A stretch of DNA of 64,000 nucleotides, from the NCBI RefSeq assembly GCF_013359775.1, contig NZ_JABMCI010000070.1:310001-374000 (forward strand), read 5' to 3'. The notes under the pieces were generated by a model. The model had not been told where the DNA came from and ran no database searches. It was given only the letters and a program-made list of their open reading frames with translations. Position numbers and translations under genes: made by a program. Shown piece after piece: positions 17,841 through 27,038 of this stretch. Numbering within the stretch: the first letter of the stretch is position 1; every line of letters begins with the position of its first letter. Source of the stretch: Cellulomonas humilata. GTDB taxonomy: Bacteria; Actinomycetota; Actinomycetes; Actinomycetales; Cellulomonadaceae.

Positions 17841-18667
17841 CAGAGCTCCTCGGGGCTGGGGATCGGGCCGGGCAGCACGGTGGTGACCGCGCGGGTCAGG
17901 GCGTCGACCATGCCGAGCATCGTCTGCTCGGTCGCGATGCCCGCCAGCGGCAGGCCCAGGCGGGCGGCCTCCGCGGCGGTCGACGGGCCGATGCCGATCA
18001 GCAGCGTGGTCGTCGGGGGTGTGCCCAGGCGCGCGGCGAGCTCCCGGACGGTGCTCGCCGAGGTGAGCAGGGCGGCGCGGATGGTGCCGTCGGTCCAGGC
18101 CTCGCGGACGTCGTCGGGGGGCGGTGCCGCCGAGATGGTCCGGTAGGCCACGACGTCGGTGACGTCCCAGCCGCGGTCGCGCAGCCCGTCGGTGACCGTC
18201 GCCGCCGCCAGGTCGCCGCGGGGGAACAGCACGCGGGCGGGATCGGCGGGTTCCGGCCACGCCTCGACGAGGGCGCGGGAGGAGGACTCGCCGCGCGGCA
18301 CCAGGTCGGCCTCGACGCCGGCCTCCCGCAGCGCGCGAGCGGTGCCGGGGCCGATGGCGGCGACGCGCACCTTCCCGTCGGCGAGCAGCTGCGTCAGGCT
18401 GCCGGCGCTCTCCTGCGCACGGTCCACCAGCACCGGGACCGCGGCCGCGCTGGTGAGCACGAGCCACGAGTACCAGCCCGACTCCAGGGCCAGCAGGGCG
18501 TCGTCCAGCTCGGTGGGGTCCTCGGGCGGCACGGTCTCGATGAGCGGCACGACGACCGCCTCGGCGCCGGCGGCGGCGAGCGCGACCTCGGCGGGGCTGC
18601 GGCCGGCAGAGGGGCGGGGGACGAGCACGCGCCAGCCGGACAGGGGGAGCACGGGCGGCGCGGTCAT
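17840..18667 (-). CDS. hemD: Uroporphyrinogen-III synthase
   Basis: Cyclises hydroxymethylbilane to uroporphyrinogen III; 275 residues, standard length. The sequence is weakly conserved as in all HemD proteins, but the opening [21 protein letters not shown], the central [15 protein letters not shown] (canonical W-[LV]-[VI]-[LF]-T-S), and [18 protein letters not shown] are clear. It overlaps hemC at its start and hemB at its end. No methyltransferase (CobA) domain is fused. Confidence 0.92.
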   Translation of the reverse strand: MTAPPVLPLSGWRVLVPRPSAGRSPAEVALAAAGAEAVVVPLIETVPPEDPTELDDALLALESGWYSWLVLTSAAAVPVLVDRAQESAGSLTQLLADGKVRVAAIGPGTARALREAGVEADLVPRGESSSRALVEAWPEPADPARVLFPRGDLAAATVTDGLRDRGWDVTDVVAYRTISAAPPPDDVREAWTDGTIRAALLTSASTVRELAARLGTPPTTTLLIGIGPSTAAEAARLGLPLAGIATEQTMLGMVDALTRAVTTVLPGPIPSPEEL

Positions 18668-19635
18668 CGGGCGGCGCCCAGGACGGCGAGGTCGGCGGCG
18701 CCGGCTCCGAGCAGGAGCTCGGCCAGCTCCACGCCCAGGCGGCGGGCGTCGGCGGCGCTGTCCGCGCCGAGCGTGGTCGCGGCGCCGCGGCGCAGGGACG
18801 CGGAGCCGTCGGGGCGGGCGATCACCGCCTCGAGGCTCAGCGACCGGCCGTGGTCGGCCAGCTGGGCGACGGCGCCGATGGGCGCGGCACAGCCGGCCTC
18901 GAGGCGGGCGAGCAGGGCCCGCTCGGCGACGACGGCCAGGTGGGTGGGTCGGTGGTCGAGCGCGCGCAGGGCCGCGTCGAGGGGGGTGCCGGGCACGCGG
19001 TCGGCGGTGCGGACCTCGACCGCGAGTGCCCCCTGCCCGGGCGCGGGGGCCATGACGTCCACGCCGAACGTCTCGGTGACCGCATCGAGGCGGCCCAGCC
19101 GGGCCAGACCGGCTCGCGCCAGGACCACCGCGTCCAGGTCGCCCGTCCCGCTGCGCGCGCCCGCCACGCGCCCGAGGCGGGTGTCGACGTTGCCGCGGAT
19201 GTCGACGACCACGAGGTCGGGGCGGGCGGCGAGCAGCTGGGCGGCCCGGCGCGGGGACCCGGTGCCGACGGTGGCGCCCTGTGGCAGGCCCGCCAGCGTC
19301 AGGCCGTCGCGGGCGCAGAGCGCGTCGCTCGGGTCCTCGCGCGGCGGCACGACGACCGAGATGCCGTCGACGTCACCCGTGGGCAGGTCCTTGAGCGAGT
19401 GCACCGCGACATCGCAGCGGCCGTCGAGCAGGGCGTCGCGCAACGCGGTCACGAAGACGCCGGTGCCGCCCAGGCTCTGCAGCGAGCCGGTCAGCCGGTC
19501 GCCGTCCGTGCGGACGTGGACGGTCTCGAGGGTGAGGTCGCCGCGCCCCAGGGTGGACAGGGCGTCGACCACGTGGCCGGTCTGGGTGAGCGCGAGGGCG
19601 CTCGCGCGGGTCCCGACCCGCACGTGCTGGAGCAT
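18664..19635 (-). CDS. hemC: Porphobilinogen deaminase (hydroxymethylbilane synthase)
   Basis: Polymerises four porphobilinogens; 323 residues. The dipyrromethane-cofactor cysteine is in [12 protein letters not shown]. The N-terminal [13 protein letters not shown] and the active-site [16 protein letters not shown] stretch are as expected, and HSLKDLPTG holds the conserved Lys-Asp pair. It starts 179 bases after hemY across an AT-richer gap with repeats, so it may have its own promoter and head a hemC-D-B-L subunit. Confidence 0.95.
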   Translation of the reverse strand: MLQHVRVGTRASALALTQTGHVVDALSTLGRGDLTLETVHVRTDGDRLTGSLQSLGGTGVFVTALRDALLDGRCDVAVHSLKDLPTGDVDGISVVVPPREDPSDALCARDGLTLAGLPQGATVGTGSPRRAAQLLAARPDLVVVDIRGNVDTRLGRVAGARSGTGDLDAVVLARAGLARLGRLDAVTETFGVDVMAPAPGQGALAVEVRTADRVPGTPLDAALRALDHRPTHLAVVAERALLARLEAGCAAPIGAVAQLADHGRSLSLEAVIARPDGSASLRRGAATTLGADSAADARRLGVELAELLLGAGAADLAVLGAAR

Positions 19636-19726
19636 GCCGTCAGTGTCCCCCTCCGTCGCGGGGATGTCGAAGTGCGGGAGAAGTCCGGGGACTTCCGAGA
19701 AAAACTGTGACGCGGTGGTGACAGCC

Positions 19727-19797
19727 TGTCAGAAAATATCGGCGGAGAATGTGACCTGCGACATTCTTCCACCGTTGGCGACGCGTTGTCAGAAAAT
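19727..19797. promoter_or_regulatory. Repeat-rich gap between hemY and hemC
   Basis: TGTCAGAAAAT occurs twice in direct orientation exactly 60 bases apart (19727-19737 and 19787-19797). Between them lies the inverted repeat AGAATGT-N8-ACATTCT (19746-19752 and 19761-19767). The block is about 90-160 bases upstream of hemC (minus strand) and AT-richer than its surroundings, fitting a promoter/operator. No known regulator box is recognised. Confidence 0.5.
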
Positions 19798-19814
19798 GAC
19801 CCGGTGAATGTCGA

Positions 19815-21107
19815 TCAGAGCACCGAGAGCGCTGCGGCGCGGGCATCGGGGATCACCGACGCGAGCCCGTTGCCGGCCACCCAGGCGCCGCAGACGGCCA
19901 CCCCCGGCATCGCGTCCACCGCGGCCCGGACGTCGGTCACCACCCGCGCGTGCTCCGCGCTGGGCCGCGGGAGGGCCTGCGTCCACCGGACGGCAGCCTG
20001 ACCGACCAGCTGGTCCCGGGTCAGCGGGACGCCCAGCAGCGTCGCCGCGTCGCGCAGGGCCAGGTCCACGTCGGGCTCGGGGGCGTCGACGCCCGCCCGG
20101 CCGTACGACAGCCGCACGACGTGCCGCCCGGGGCCGGCCGCCCGCGCGAGCCAGGCCCACTTGGCGGTGCCGTGCGTGAGCGCCTTGGCCGTGACGTCGG
20201 TGGCCTCGCGCGCGACGAGCACGCCGGTGCCGCGTGGTGCGGCGTCGAGCGCGGGGGCGTCGAGCACCAGCGTGACCAGCGTGACCTGCGCCCCCGGGTC
20301 GGGACTGCCGACCGACAGGCCGAGCAGGTCGCGCGCCGCCGGGGTGGCGAGCACCCAGCGGTCCGTGCGCTCGTCGTCCAGGGACGTGACGGTCGCGTGC
20401 GTGCGGACCGTGCCCCCGTGCGCCTCGATGTCCGCGACGAGGACGTCCACGAGCACGTGCAGCCCGCCGTCGATCCCCTGCACTGCCGAGCCGGCGGGCG
20501 CCGCCGCGCGCAGGCTCCGGACCGCCCGGGAGAGGGAGCCGCGCTCGCGGCGGAGGGCGTCGGGCAGGCCGGGTGAGACCGCGTCGACCGCGAGATCGTC
20601 GGGATCGGCTGCGTGCACCCCGCCGACCACGGGCCGCACCAGGCGGTCCAGCACCCGGGCGCCCATGCGTCGGCGGACCAGCTCGCCGAGCGTGTCCGCG
20701 TGGGTCGGCGGGAGCGCGAGGTCGAGGCTCGCGCGCAGCGCACCCAGCGGTCCGAGCGTGCGGCGCACGTCGGCCGCCCACGGGTCCGCGGGGATGCCGA
20801 GCAGGCCGGTGCGCGGCAGCGGGCCGTCGCCGTGCGGCAGGTGCACCCAGGAGCCGTGCGGCTCGGGCGTGCGGACGCGGTCGGTCAGGCCGAGCTCGTC
20901 GAGCAGCGCCGTCACCGTGCCGCCGCGCGTGGCGAAGGACTCCGCGCCGGCATCGAGCCGCAACCCGGCGACCGTGTGCCCGCGGACCGCCCCGCCGGGT
21001 GCGTCGCGCCCCTCGAGCACGAGCGTGCGCACGCCCTCGTGGACGAGCTCCCGGGCCGCGACGAGGCCCGCGATGCCGCCGCCGACGACGACCGCGTCCC
21101 AGGTCAT
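19815..21107 (-). CDS. hemY: Protoporphyrinogen/coproporphyrinogen III oxidase
   Basis: FAD enzyme of 430 residues of the HemY/CgoX type, which in Gram-positive bacteria oxidises coproporphyrinogen III to coproporphyrin III. The N-terminal dinucleotide fold reads VVVGGGIAGLVAAREL, followed by LEGRDAPGGAVR, and the C-terminal FAD motif MPGVAVCGAWVAGNGLASVI is present. Slightly shorter than the usual 450-480. It begins two bases after the hemE stop, so the two are co-transcribed. hemH and hemQ, the later steps of this route, are not in the window. Confidence 0.92.
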   Translation of the reverse strand: MTWDAVVVGGGIAGLVAARELVHEGVRTLVLEGRDAPGGAVRGHTVAGLRLDAGAESFATRGGTVTALLDELGLTDRVRTPEPHGSWVHLPHGDGPLPRTGLLGIPADPWAADVRRTLGPLGALRASLDLALPPTHADTLGELVRRRMGARVLDRLVRPVVGGVHAADPDDLAVDAVSPGLPDALRRERGSLSRAVRSLRAAAPAGSAVQGIDGGLHVLVDVLVADIEAHGGTVRTHATVTSLDDERTDRWVLATPAARDLLGLSVGSPDPGAQVTLVTLVLDAPALDAAPRGTGVLVAREATDVTAKALTHGTAKWAWLARAAGPGRHVVRLSYGRAGVDAPEPDVDLALRDAATLLGVPLTRDQLVGQAAVRWTQALPRPSAEHARVVTDVRAAVDAMPGVAVCGAWVAGNGLASVIPDARAAALSVL

Positions 21108-21109
21108 CG

Positions 21110-22195
21110 TCAGATCTCGTGGACCAGCTGGGCCACCCGCGTCAGGACGGTCGGGTCGGTCTCCGGCGGCACGCCGTGACCGAGGTTCACCACGTGCCCG
21201 GGGGCCACCGACCCGCGCGCGACGACGTCCCGGACGTGCGCCTCCAGCACCGGCCAGGGGGCGGCCAGCAGGGCCGGGTCGATGTTCCCCTGGAGGGGCG
21301 TCGTGCCGCCGAGCCGCCGGTTCGCCTCGTCCAGCGGCAGCCGGTAGTCGACGCCGATGACATCCGCACCCACGTCCCGCATGGCGCCGAGCAGCTCGCT
21401 GGTGCCGGTGCCGAAGTGGACCTTCTTCACGCCCAGGTCCTGCACGTGGCTCAGTGCGCGGGCCGACGCCGGCGCGACGTGGGCCGTGTAGTCGGCCAGG
21501 CCCAGCGAGCCCGCCCACGAGTCGAAGAGCTGCGTCGCGCTGGCGCCGGCCAGCACCTGCGCGCGCAGGAAGGCCCCGGTCACGTCCGCGGCCCACTCGG
21601 TGAGCGCGGTCCACGTGGCCGGGTCGGCGTGCATGAGGGTGCGGGCGGCCAGGTGGTCGCGCGACGGCCCGCCCTCGACCAGGTAAGCGGCGAGCGTGAA
21701 GGGCGCACCGGCGAAGCCGATCAGGGGTGTGGAGCCGAGGGCCGCGACCGTCAGCGCGACGCCGTCCGAGACCGGCTGGAGCGCCTGCGGGGTCAGCGGG
21801 CCGAGGTCGCGCAGGCGCGCCACGTCGTCGGCCGTCCGGACCGCGGAGCCCATCACGGGGCCGACGCCCGGCTTGATCTCCACGTCGACGCCCGCGAGCT
21901 TGAGTGGCACGACGATGTCCGAGAAGAAGATCGCCGCGTCCACGTCGTGCCGGCGCACCGGCTGCAGGGTGATCTCGCTGGCCAGCGCCGGGTCCAGGCA
22001 GGCGTCCAGCATGGCCGTGCCGACGCGCGCCTCGCGGTACTCGGGCAGGGACCGTCCGGCCTGCCGCATGAACCACACCGGCCGACGCGCGGGCCGCTCG
22101 CCGGAATAGGCGCGCACGAGCGAAGAATTCTCCGTGCGGCCGTCGACGAGGGGGTGCGAGGAAGGAAGGATCACGGGTTCGATTGTGCCGGACAA
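21110..22195 (-). CDS. hemE: Uroporphyrinogen decarboxylase
   Basis: Decarboxylates uroporphyrinogen III to coproporphyrinogen III; 361 residues. The signature RPVWFMRQAGRSLPEYREAR lies near the N terminus, followed by the second motif AAIFFSDIVVPLKLAGV (DIVVPLxAxG type). The start is uncertain: TTG at 22195 gives this length and GTG at 22174 a shorter protein. Neither has a clear ribosome site. It heads the minus-strand haem genes and is divergent from hemA across a very short gap. Confidence 0.93.
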   Translation of the reverse strand: MSGTIEPVILPSSHPLVDGRTENSSLVRAYSGERPARRPVWFMRQAGRSLPEYREARVGTAMLDACLDPALASEITLQPVRRHDVDAAIFFSDIVVPLKLAGVDVEIKPGVGPVMGSAVRTADDVARLRDLGPLTPQALQPVSDGVALTVAALGSTPLIGFAGAPFTLAAYLVEGGPSRDHLAARTLMHADPATWTALTEWAADVTGAFLRAQVLAGASATQLFDSWAGSLGLADYTAHVAPASARALSHVQDLGVKKVHFGTGTSELLGAMRDVGADVIGVDYRLPLDEANRRLGGTTPLQGNIDPALLAAPWPVLEAHVRDVVARGSVAPGHVVNLGHGVPPETDPTVLTRVAQLVHEI

Positions 22196-22200
22196 TTGTC
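22191..22200. promoter_or_regulatory. Palindrome in the hemE/hemA divergent start region
   Basis: GACAATTGTC is a perfect 10-bp palindrome between the hemE start region and hemA (GTG at 22221), in an AT-rich patch. It could be an operator for both genes or part of overlapping promoters. No matching regulator is known to me. Confidence 0.35.
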
Positions 22201-22220
22201 GAGATGATTAACTCGGGGAC

Positions 22221-23480
22221 GTGGTGCTGCTGTCCCTCGCTGCCAGCCACCACGACCTCGACCTCGATGTGCTGGAACGTCTCTCGTCGGACGTGCAGGC
22301 CGTCGCGTCCGAGCTCGTGGGCTCGGTCGCGTCCGTGTCCGGTGCCGTCGTCCTGGCGACGTGCAACCGGTTCGAGCTGTACCTGGAGGTCGACGACGCC
22401 GCCGACACCCCGTCGGCTCTGGCCACCGCTGCCGTCGCCGTCGCCGGCCGCTCCGGCTACACCGCCGACCAGGTCTCCGGCCACCTCCGCGTGCGGACCG
22501 GGACCGAGGCGGCCGCCCACCTGTTCTCCGTCGCCAGCGGCCTCGACTCCATGGTGGTCGGCGAGCGGGAGATCGCCGGTCAGGTCCGCCGCGCGCTGAC
22601 CACCGCCCGCCGCGACCGCACCACCACCTCCGGCCTCGAGTCCCTGTTCCAGGCGGCGTCGCGCGTCTCACGCTCGGTCGAGAGCCGGACCGGGCTCGGC
22701 GCCACCGGACGCTCGGTGGTCGGCGTCGCGCTGGACATCGCCGAGCAGCACCTGCCCGACTGGTCCGCCGTGCGCTGCGTGCTCATCGGCACCGGCTCCT
22801 ACGCGGGGGCCTCGCTGGCCGCCCTCAAGGCCCGGGGCGCGCGGGACATCCGCGTCTACTCCGCCTCCGGCCGCGCCGGTTCGTTCGCGGCCGCCCGCGG
22901 CGTCCGCTCGCTGCCGGCGTCGGCCGACCTCGCGGCCGAGGTGTCCGACGTGGACCTGGTGGTCGCGTGCAGCGGTGCCGCGGGTGCGGTGCTCGGCGTC
23001 GACGCGCTCGCCGCCGCGCGCGTCGGGACGCCGTCCTCGCTCACCGTCGTGGACCTCGCCCTGCGGCACGACGTCGATCCGGGCGTCCGCAGCCTGCCCG
23101 GCGTCCGGCTGGTCAGCCTGCACACCGTCGCGGAGCACGCCCCCGCCGAGCACGCCGCGGTGCGCGCCGCGCACGAGGTCGTCGAGGCCGCAGCCGAGGC
23201 GTACGAGGCCGACCGTCGGGTGCGCGACTGGAACCCGGCCGTCGTCGCGGAGCGGACCCGCGTGCTCGGCGGGCTCGAGGCCGGCCTGAGCGCGCTGCCC
23301 ACCGAGCTTCGCGACGAGCGCGCGGAGCGGGCCCTGCGCCGCCGCACCCGTGCGGCGCTGCACGCACCGACCGTCCGCGCCCGCGAGGCGGCCCGCGCCG
23401 GTGACGCGGCGACCTACGCGGTCGCGCTGACGGAGCTGGCGTCGATCCCGGTGCCGGCCGTGGCGGCCAACGCGCACTGA
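22221..23480 (+). CDS. hemA: Glutamyl-tRNA reductase
   Basis: First committed enzyme of C5 tetrapyrrole synthesis; 419 residues. The catalytic cysteine is Cys48 in VVLATCNRFELYLEV, and VASGLDSMVVGEREIAGQVRRAL is the HemA signature. The NADPH fold GTGSYAGASLAALKARG begins near residue 190. The dimerisation helix domain is C-terminal. It lies divergent from the other hem genes, so the entry enzyme may be controlled separately. Its end faces a hairpin at 23572-23610. Confidence 0.95.
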   Translation: MVLLSLAASHHDLDLDVLERLSSDVQAVASELVGSVASVSGAVVLATCNRFELYLEVDDAADTPSALATAAVAVAGRSGYTADQVSGHLRVRTGTEAAAHLFSVASGLDSMVVGEREIAGQVRRALTTARRDRTTTSGLESLFQAASRVSRSVESRTGLGATGRSVVGVALDIAEQHLPDWSAVRCVLIGTGSYAGASLAALKARGARDIRVYSASGRAGSFAAARGVRSLPASADLAAEVSDVDLVVACSGAAGAVLGVDALAAARVGTPSSLTVVDLALRHDVDPGVRSLPGVRLVSLHTVAEHAPAEHAAVRAAHEVVEAAAEAYEADRRVRDWNPAVVAERTRVLGGLEAGLSALPTELRDERAERALRRRTRAALHAPTVRAREAARAGDAATYAVALTELASIPVPAVAANAH

Positions 23481-23571
23481 GCCTGCTGGGGCGCTGACCA
23501 CGTCCTTGTGATCGCTCAGAGGACGGATACCGAGCTCAACGACATGGTCGTCGGCGATCCGGAGGTGGAGC

Positions 23572-23610
23572 GTGCCGGGCCTGGACGGGGGGGAGGGCCA
23601 GGCCCGGCAC
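23572..23610. terminator. Long perfect hairpin between convergent genes
   Basis: A perfect 13-bp stem (GTGCCGGGCCTGG and CCAGGCCCGGCAC) with a 13-base G-rich loop lies between the stop of hemA and the convergent hypothetical gene. No U tract. A bidirectional terminator is the simplest reading. Confidence 0.75.
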
Positions 23611-23674
23611 GCGTTCCGCGAGGGTCACAGCAGCTGTGGCGTGACCCTGGTGAGGAACCCTCGGGATGATGCGC

Positions 23675-24538
23675 TCAGGAGCGCACCACCTGCTGTCGGG
23701 GGGCAGCAGGTCCGGGGGCCCAGGTGTGAGGGACCACCTGGTTGGTCTGGATGTCGGTCAGCTCGGCGGCGTAGACGATGCCCTCGTACACGCCGGCCTC
23801 GACGCGGTTGAGGTGCAGACGCTCGGCACGCTCGATGTCGTCGCCCAGGTGCGAGATGCGGGCGACGACGTAGCGCTGGGCGTCCTGCCACTGGTCGACG
23901 ACCCGGACGCTCAGGCCGTTCCAGCGGGCCGTCAGGTCCAGCTCGAACAGCTCGGTGACGTCCTCGCGGGCCACACGGCGGTACCAGCGGCCCGACGGCG
24001 ACTGGTGGAACCCGGTCTCGGCCAGCGGGGGGTTGGCCAGGGCGAGGACCACGGTGTGGCCGTTGTCGACCACGTCGGCCTCGAGGTAGGCGCCGTGCCA
24101 CTTGGCGACGGGCCCGACGCAGCGGGACAGGGAGGCGAGCGAGGGGCGGGGCGCGCCCAGCTGCGTGACGGTCCAGCCGGCGCCGACGTCGCCGTAGCGG
24201 GCCAGCAGCGTGGACGTGCCGTTGTCGTAGATGCGGATGAGCTCGGCGCCCGGGGGGATGCGGGAGTGGCGGAGCCACCACAGCGGCAGGATGTAGCCCG
24301 GCACGTCGCGGTACTGGAGCTGCGGGGACGACTCGAAGCGCAGCACGTCGATCGAGCGGTCGTACGGGCTGAAGGGGGAGCCCTCATAGCCCAGGCCGTG
24401 CACCTCGAACAGCTGGGCCGGAGTCGTCGCGAAGGCGACGTCCTCGGCGCGCACCACGTACCCCGCCAGACGATCGTGCCCCGCGGTGAGGTGAGCGCGG
24501 GTGAGCGCTGGCGTGATCGCCTTCTGCATGAGCGTCAC
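23675..24538 (-). CDS. Hypothetical protein, no family recognised
   Basis: Cytoplasmic-looking protein of 287 residues without signal peptide or membrane helix. It is rich in Trp/Tyr and beta-type segments (YILPLWWLRHSRIPPGAELIRIYDNG). A repeated pattern of charged residues near Trp suggests a carbohydrate- or nucleotide-related fold, but no motif is recognisable. The GTG at 24538 was chosen because AAGGAAG lies 6-7 bases upstream; an ATG three codons later is possible. It is single, between hemA and purB, with a small inverted repeat upstream. Confidence 0.6.
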   Translation of the reverse strand: MTLMQKAITPALTRAHLTAGHDRLAGYVVRAEDVAFATTPAQLFEVHGLGYEGSPFSPYDRSIDVLRFESSPQLQYRDVPGYILPLWWLRHSRIPPGAELIRIYDNGTSTLLARYGDVGAGWTVTQLGAPRPSLASLSRCVGPVAKWHGAYLEADVVDNGHTVVLALANPPLAETGFHQSPSGRWYRRVAREDVTELFELDLTARWNGLSVRVVDQWQDAQRYVVARISHLGDDIERAERLHLNRVEAGVYEGIVYAAELTDIQTNQVVPHTWAPGPAAPRQQVVRS

Positions 24539-24634
24539 GATGGGCTTCCTTGCCAGAAAAGGGATGAACCGGATGTTTCCGACCGGTCGGTGCACGATTG
24601 TGCAACCCAAATAGGGCACGTGTCCAGGAGGGAT

Positions 24635-24648
24635 CACTCATTTGAGTG
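24635..24648. promoter_or_regulatory. Inverted repeat upstream of the hypothetical gene
   Basis: CACTCA-TT-TGAGTG, a 6-bp inverted repeat, lies about 100 bases upstream of the minus-strand gene at 23675-24538, in a 237-base gap with no other feature I can name. Operator or chance; low support. Confidence 0.3.
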
Positions 24649-24775
24649 AAGATGCAGGTCAGAGGCCCTGAGAGCGGTCCCGTCGAACCGATTCGCCTTC
24701 CGTCGGGCGGCAGGCATAAGTGGCAAAGTGGACGCCCCGCGTTCACCCGAACGGCCTAGTTGCTCTGGCGGTCCG

Positions 24776-26206
24776 TCAGGCGTCGAGGTATACGACCAGA
24801 TCGCCCGCCAGTCCCGTGTAGGACGCGGGCGTGAGGGCGGCGAGGCGCGCGGCGACGTCGTCGGGAAGCCCGAGCCCGCCGATGAACTCGCGCATGTCGG
24901 CGGCCGTCAGGCGGCGGCCCCGGGTGAGCTCCTTGAGCCGCTCGTACGGGTTCTCCATACCGGTGACGCCGGCCACCGACGCGGCGCGCATCGCCGACTG
25001 CACGGGCTCGCCGAGCGTCTCCCAGTTCTCGTCGAGCTCGCGCGCCAGCAGGGCCGTGTCGACCGACAGCGCGCGCAGACCGCGGGCCACGTTGTCGATG
25101 GCCAGCAGCGAGTGCCCGAAAGCGGGACCGATGTTGCGCTGCGTGGTGGAGTCGGTCAGGTCGCGCTGGAGCCGGCTGGTCACCAGGGTGCTGGCCAGGG
25201 TGTCCAGCAGGGCCGACGAGAGCTCCAGGTTGGCCTCGGCGTTCTCGAACCGGATCGGGTTCACCTTGTGCGGCATGGTCGAGCTGCCGGTGGCGCCCGC
25301 GACCGGGATCTGGATGAAGACCCCGCGCGAGATGTACGTCCACACGTCGGTGGCCAGGTTGTGCAGCACGCGGTTGAACCGCGCGACGTCGGCGTACAGC
25401 TCGGCCTGCCAGTCGTGCGACTCGATCTGCGTGGTCAGCGGGTTCCAGGTCAGGCCCAGGTGCTCGACGAACGTCTTGCTGACCGCGGGCCAGTCCGCAC
25501 CCGGGACCGCGACGACGTGGGCCCCGTACGTGCCGGTCGCGCCGTTGAGCTTGCCCAGGTACTCGTCGGACGCGATCCGCCGCAGCTGGCGCCGCAGCCG
25601 GTGCGCGAGGACCGCGAGCTCCTTGCCGAGCGTCGTCGGCGTCGCCGGCTGCCCGTGCGTCAGCGCCAGCATCGGCTGGTCCTTCAGCTCGTGCGCGAGC
25701 CCCGCGACCTGGTCGACGAGCTCCGTCGCCGCGGGTGCCCAGACGTCCTGCACCGCACCGCGGACCATCAGCGCGTACGACAGGTTGTTGATGTCCTCGC
25801 TCGTGCACGCGAAGTGCACCAGCTCGCCGACGTCCCGCAGCGCCGACCCCTCGGGCGCGGACGCGAGCCGGCTCTTGAGGAAGTACTCCACCGCCTTGAC
25901 GTCGTGCACGGTGATCTTCTCGATCGCGGCCAGCTCCGCGACCTCGTCGGGACCGAAGGTGTCGACGACGTCCCGCAGGTACTGCTCGTCGGCCGCCGTG
26001 AGCGTGGGGGCGCCCGGGACGACTGGGCTTCCCGAGTACCCCGCCAGGTGGATCAGCCACTCGACCTCGACGTGCACCCGCTCGCGGTTGAGCGCGGCCT
26101 CGCTCAGGTGGTCGACCAGCGGCGCGACGGCGGCACGGTAGCGACCGTCGAGGGGGCCGAGCGCGATGGGGGGCGTGACGTCCGCGAGCCGGACACGAGA
26201 AGGCAT
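24776..26206 (-). CDS. purB: Adenylosuccinate lyase
   Basis: Cleaves adenylosuccinate and SAICAR in purine synthesis; 476 residues, full length. The fumarase/aspartase superfamily signature GSSTMPHKVNP is at 308-318. The catalytic histidines lie in LVHFACTSEDINN (about 131) and LTHGQPATPT (about 184). The ending fits the longer E. coli-type enzyme. It is single, divergent from the DUF4129 gene, with ATG 26206 following the expected N-terminal PPIALGPLDGRY. Confidence 0.95.
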   Translation of the reverse strand: MPSRVRLADVTPPIALGPLDGRYRAAVAPLVDHLSEAALNRERVHVEVEWLIHLAGYSGSPVVPGAPTLTAADEQYLRDVVDTFGPDEVAELAAIEKITVHDVKAVEYFLKSRLASAPEGSALRDVGELVHFACTSEDINNLSYALMVRGAVQDVWAPAATELVDQVAGLAHELKDQPMLALTHGQPATPTTLGKELAVLAHRLRRQLRRIASDEYLGKLNGATGTYGAHVVAVPGADWPAVSKTFVEHLGLTWNPLTTQIESHDWQAELYADVARFNRVLHNLATDVWTYISRGVFIQIPVAGATGSSTMPHKVNPIRFENAEANLELSSALLDTLASTLVTSRLQRDLTDSTTQRNIGPAFGHSLLAIDNVARGLRALSVDTALLARELDENWETLGEPVQSAMRAASVAGVTGMENPYERLKELTRGRRLTAADMREFIGGLGLPDDVAARLAALTPASYTGLAGDLVVYLDA

Positions 26207-26315
26207 GGGGCCAGTGTCCCAGAGCGGTCCGGTCGCGTGCGGCGGTGTCCGAGGACGCGGTCAGTAGCCTGACCCCACCGGCGCATCCCGTCGGTTCCCG
26301 ACGACGAGGAGCTCC

Positions 26316-27038
26316 GTGGCGCCCCCAGCACGCAGGCCCGGCGCGGTCCTGCTGGTCGGCGCGTTCGTGGTGGTCGCGGTCGTCGGAGCCGCGCTGGCAG
26401 GTCCGTTCCGGCTCGGCCGGCGCAACGCGGTCCGTGAGCCGTTCACGTTCCCTCCGCCGGTGCTCGCGACGAGCACCGCCACCCCGATCCCCGTGGAGAC
26501 GCCCCTCGACGGCGAGCTGGTGTCGCTGGGGGGCCAGCGCTGGGTCTACCTGCTGCTCACCGCGATCATCGGTGCGCTCATCGTGATCGGTGTCGGGCTG
26601 CTGGTGCGGCGGATCCGGGAGCTGTTCGGCCGGCGGGCACCGCAGGAGGTGGACTCGGCGGCGCCGGACATCGAGCTCGGTGGTGACGTCGTGGACAGTG
26701 CGACGCCCGCGCTGCGCGAGGGGGTCCGGCGGGCCGCGCAGGTGCTCGAGGACGAGGTGCCGCCCGGGGACGCGGTGATCGCCGCCTGGGTCGCGCTGGA
26801 GGCGTCGGCTGAGCGCAGCGGGCTCGTGCGGGACCGCGCGCAGACGGCGACGGAGTTCACCGTCGAGGTGCTCGATGCCACTCGGGCGGACCCGGACGCG
26901 ACCCGCGCGCTCTTGCAGCTGTACCTGGCGGCGCGGTACTCCGAGCACGTGCTCACCCCCGAGGACGTCGCGCGCGCCAGGGACAGCCTGGCCGCGATCG
27001 CCGACGACCTCGGCCGACGGCCGGAGGAGGACGCATGA
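26316..27038 (+). CDS. DUF4129 domain membrane protein
   Basis: First gene of a MoxR/DUF58 operon. Of its 240 residues, 11-29 form an N-terminal membrane helix, a Pro/Thr-rich external loop follows, a second helix is at about 76-97, and the cytoplasmic C-terminal DUF4129 domain lies at about 140-235 (QTATEFTVEVL, TRALLQLYLAARYSEHVLTPEDV). DUF4129 is usually found with transglutaminase, MoxR and DUF58 proteins. The GTG start follows GAGGAGCTCC. Its stop overlaps the next gene by four bases. Confidence 0.85.
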   Translation: MAPPARRPGAVLLVGAFVVVAVVGAALAGPFRLGRRNAVREPFTFPPPVLATSTATPIPVETPLDGELVSLGGQRWVYLLLTAIIGALIVIGVGLLVRRIRELFGRRAPQEVDSAAPDIELGGDVVDSATPALREGVRRAAQVLEDEVPPGDAVIAAWVALEASAERSGLVRDRAQTATEFTVEVLDATRADPDATRALLQLYLAARYSEHVLTPEDVARARDSLAAIADDLGRRPEEDA

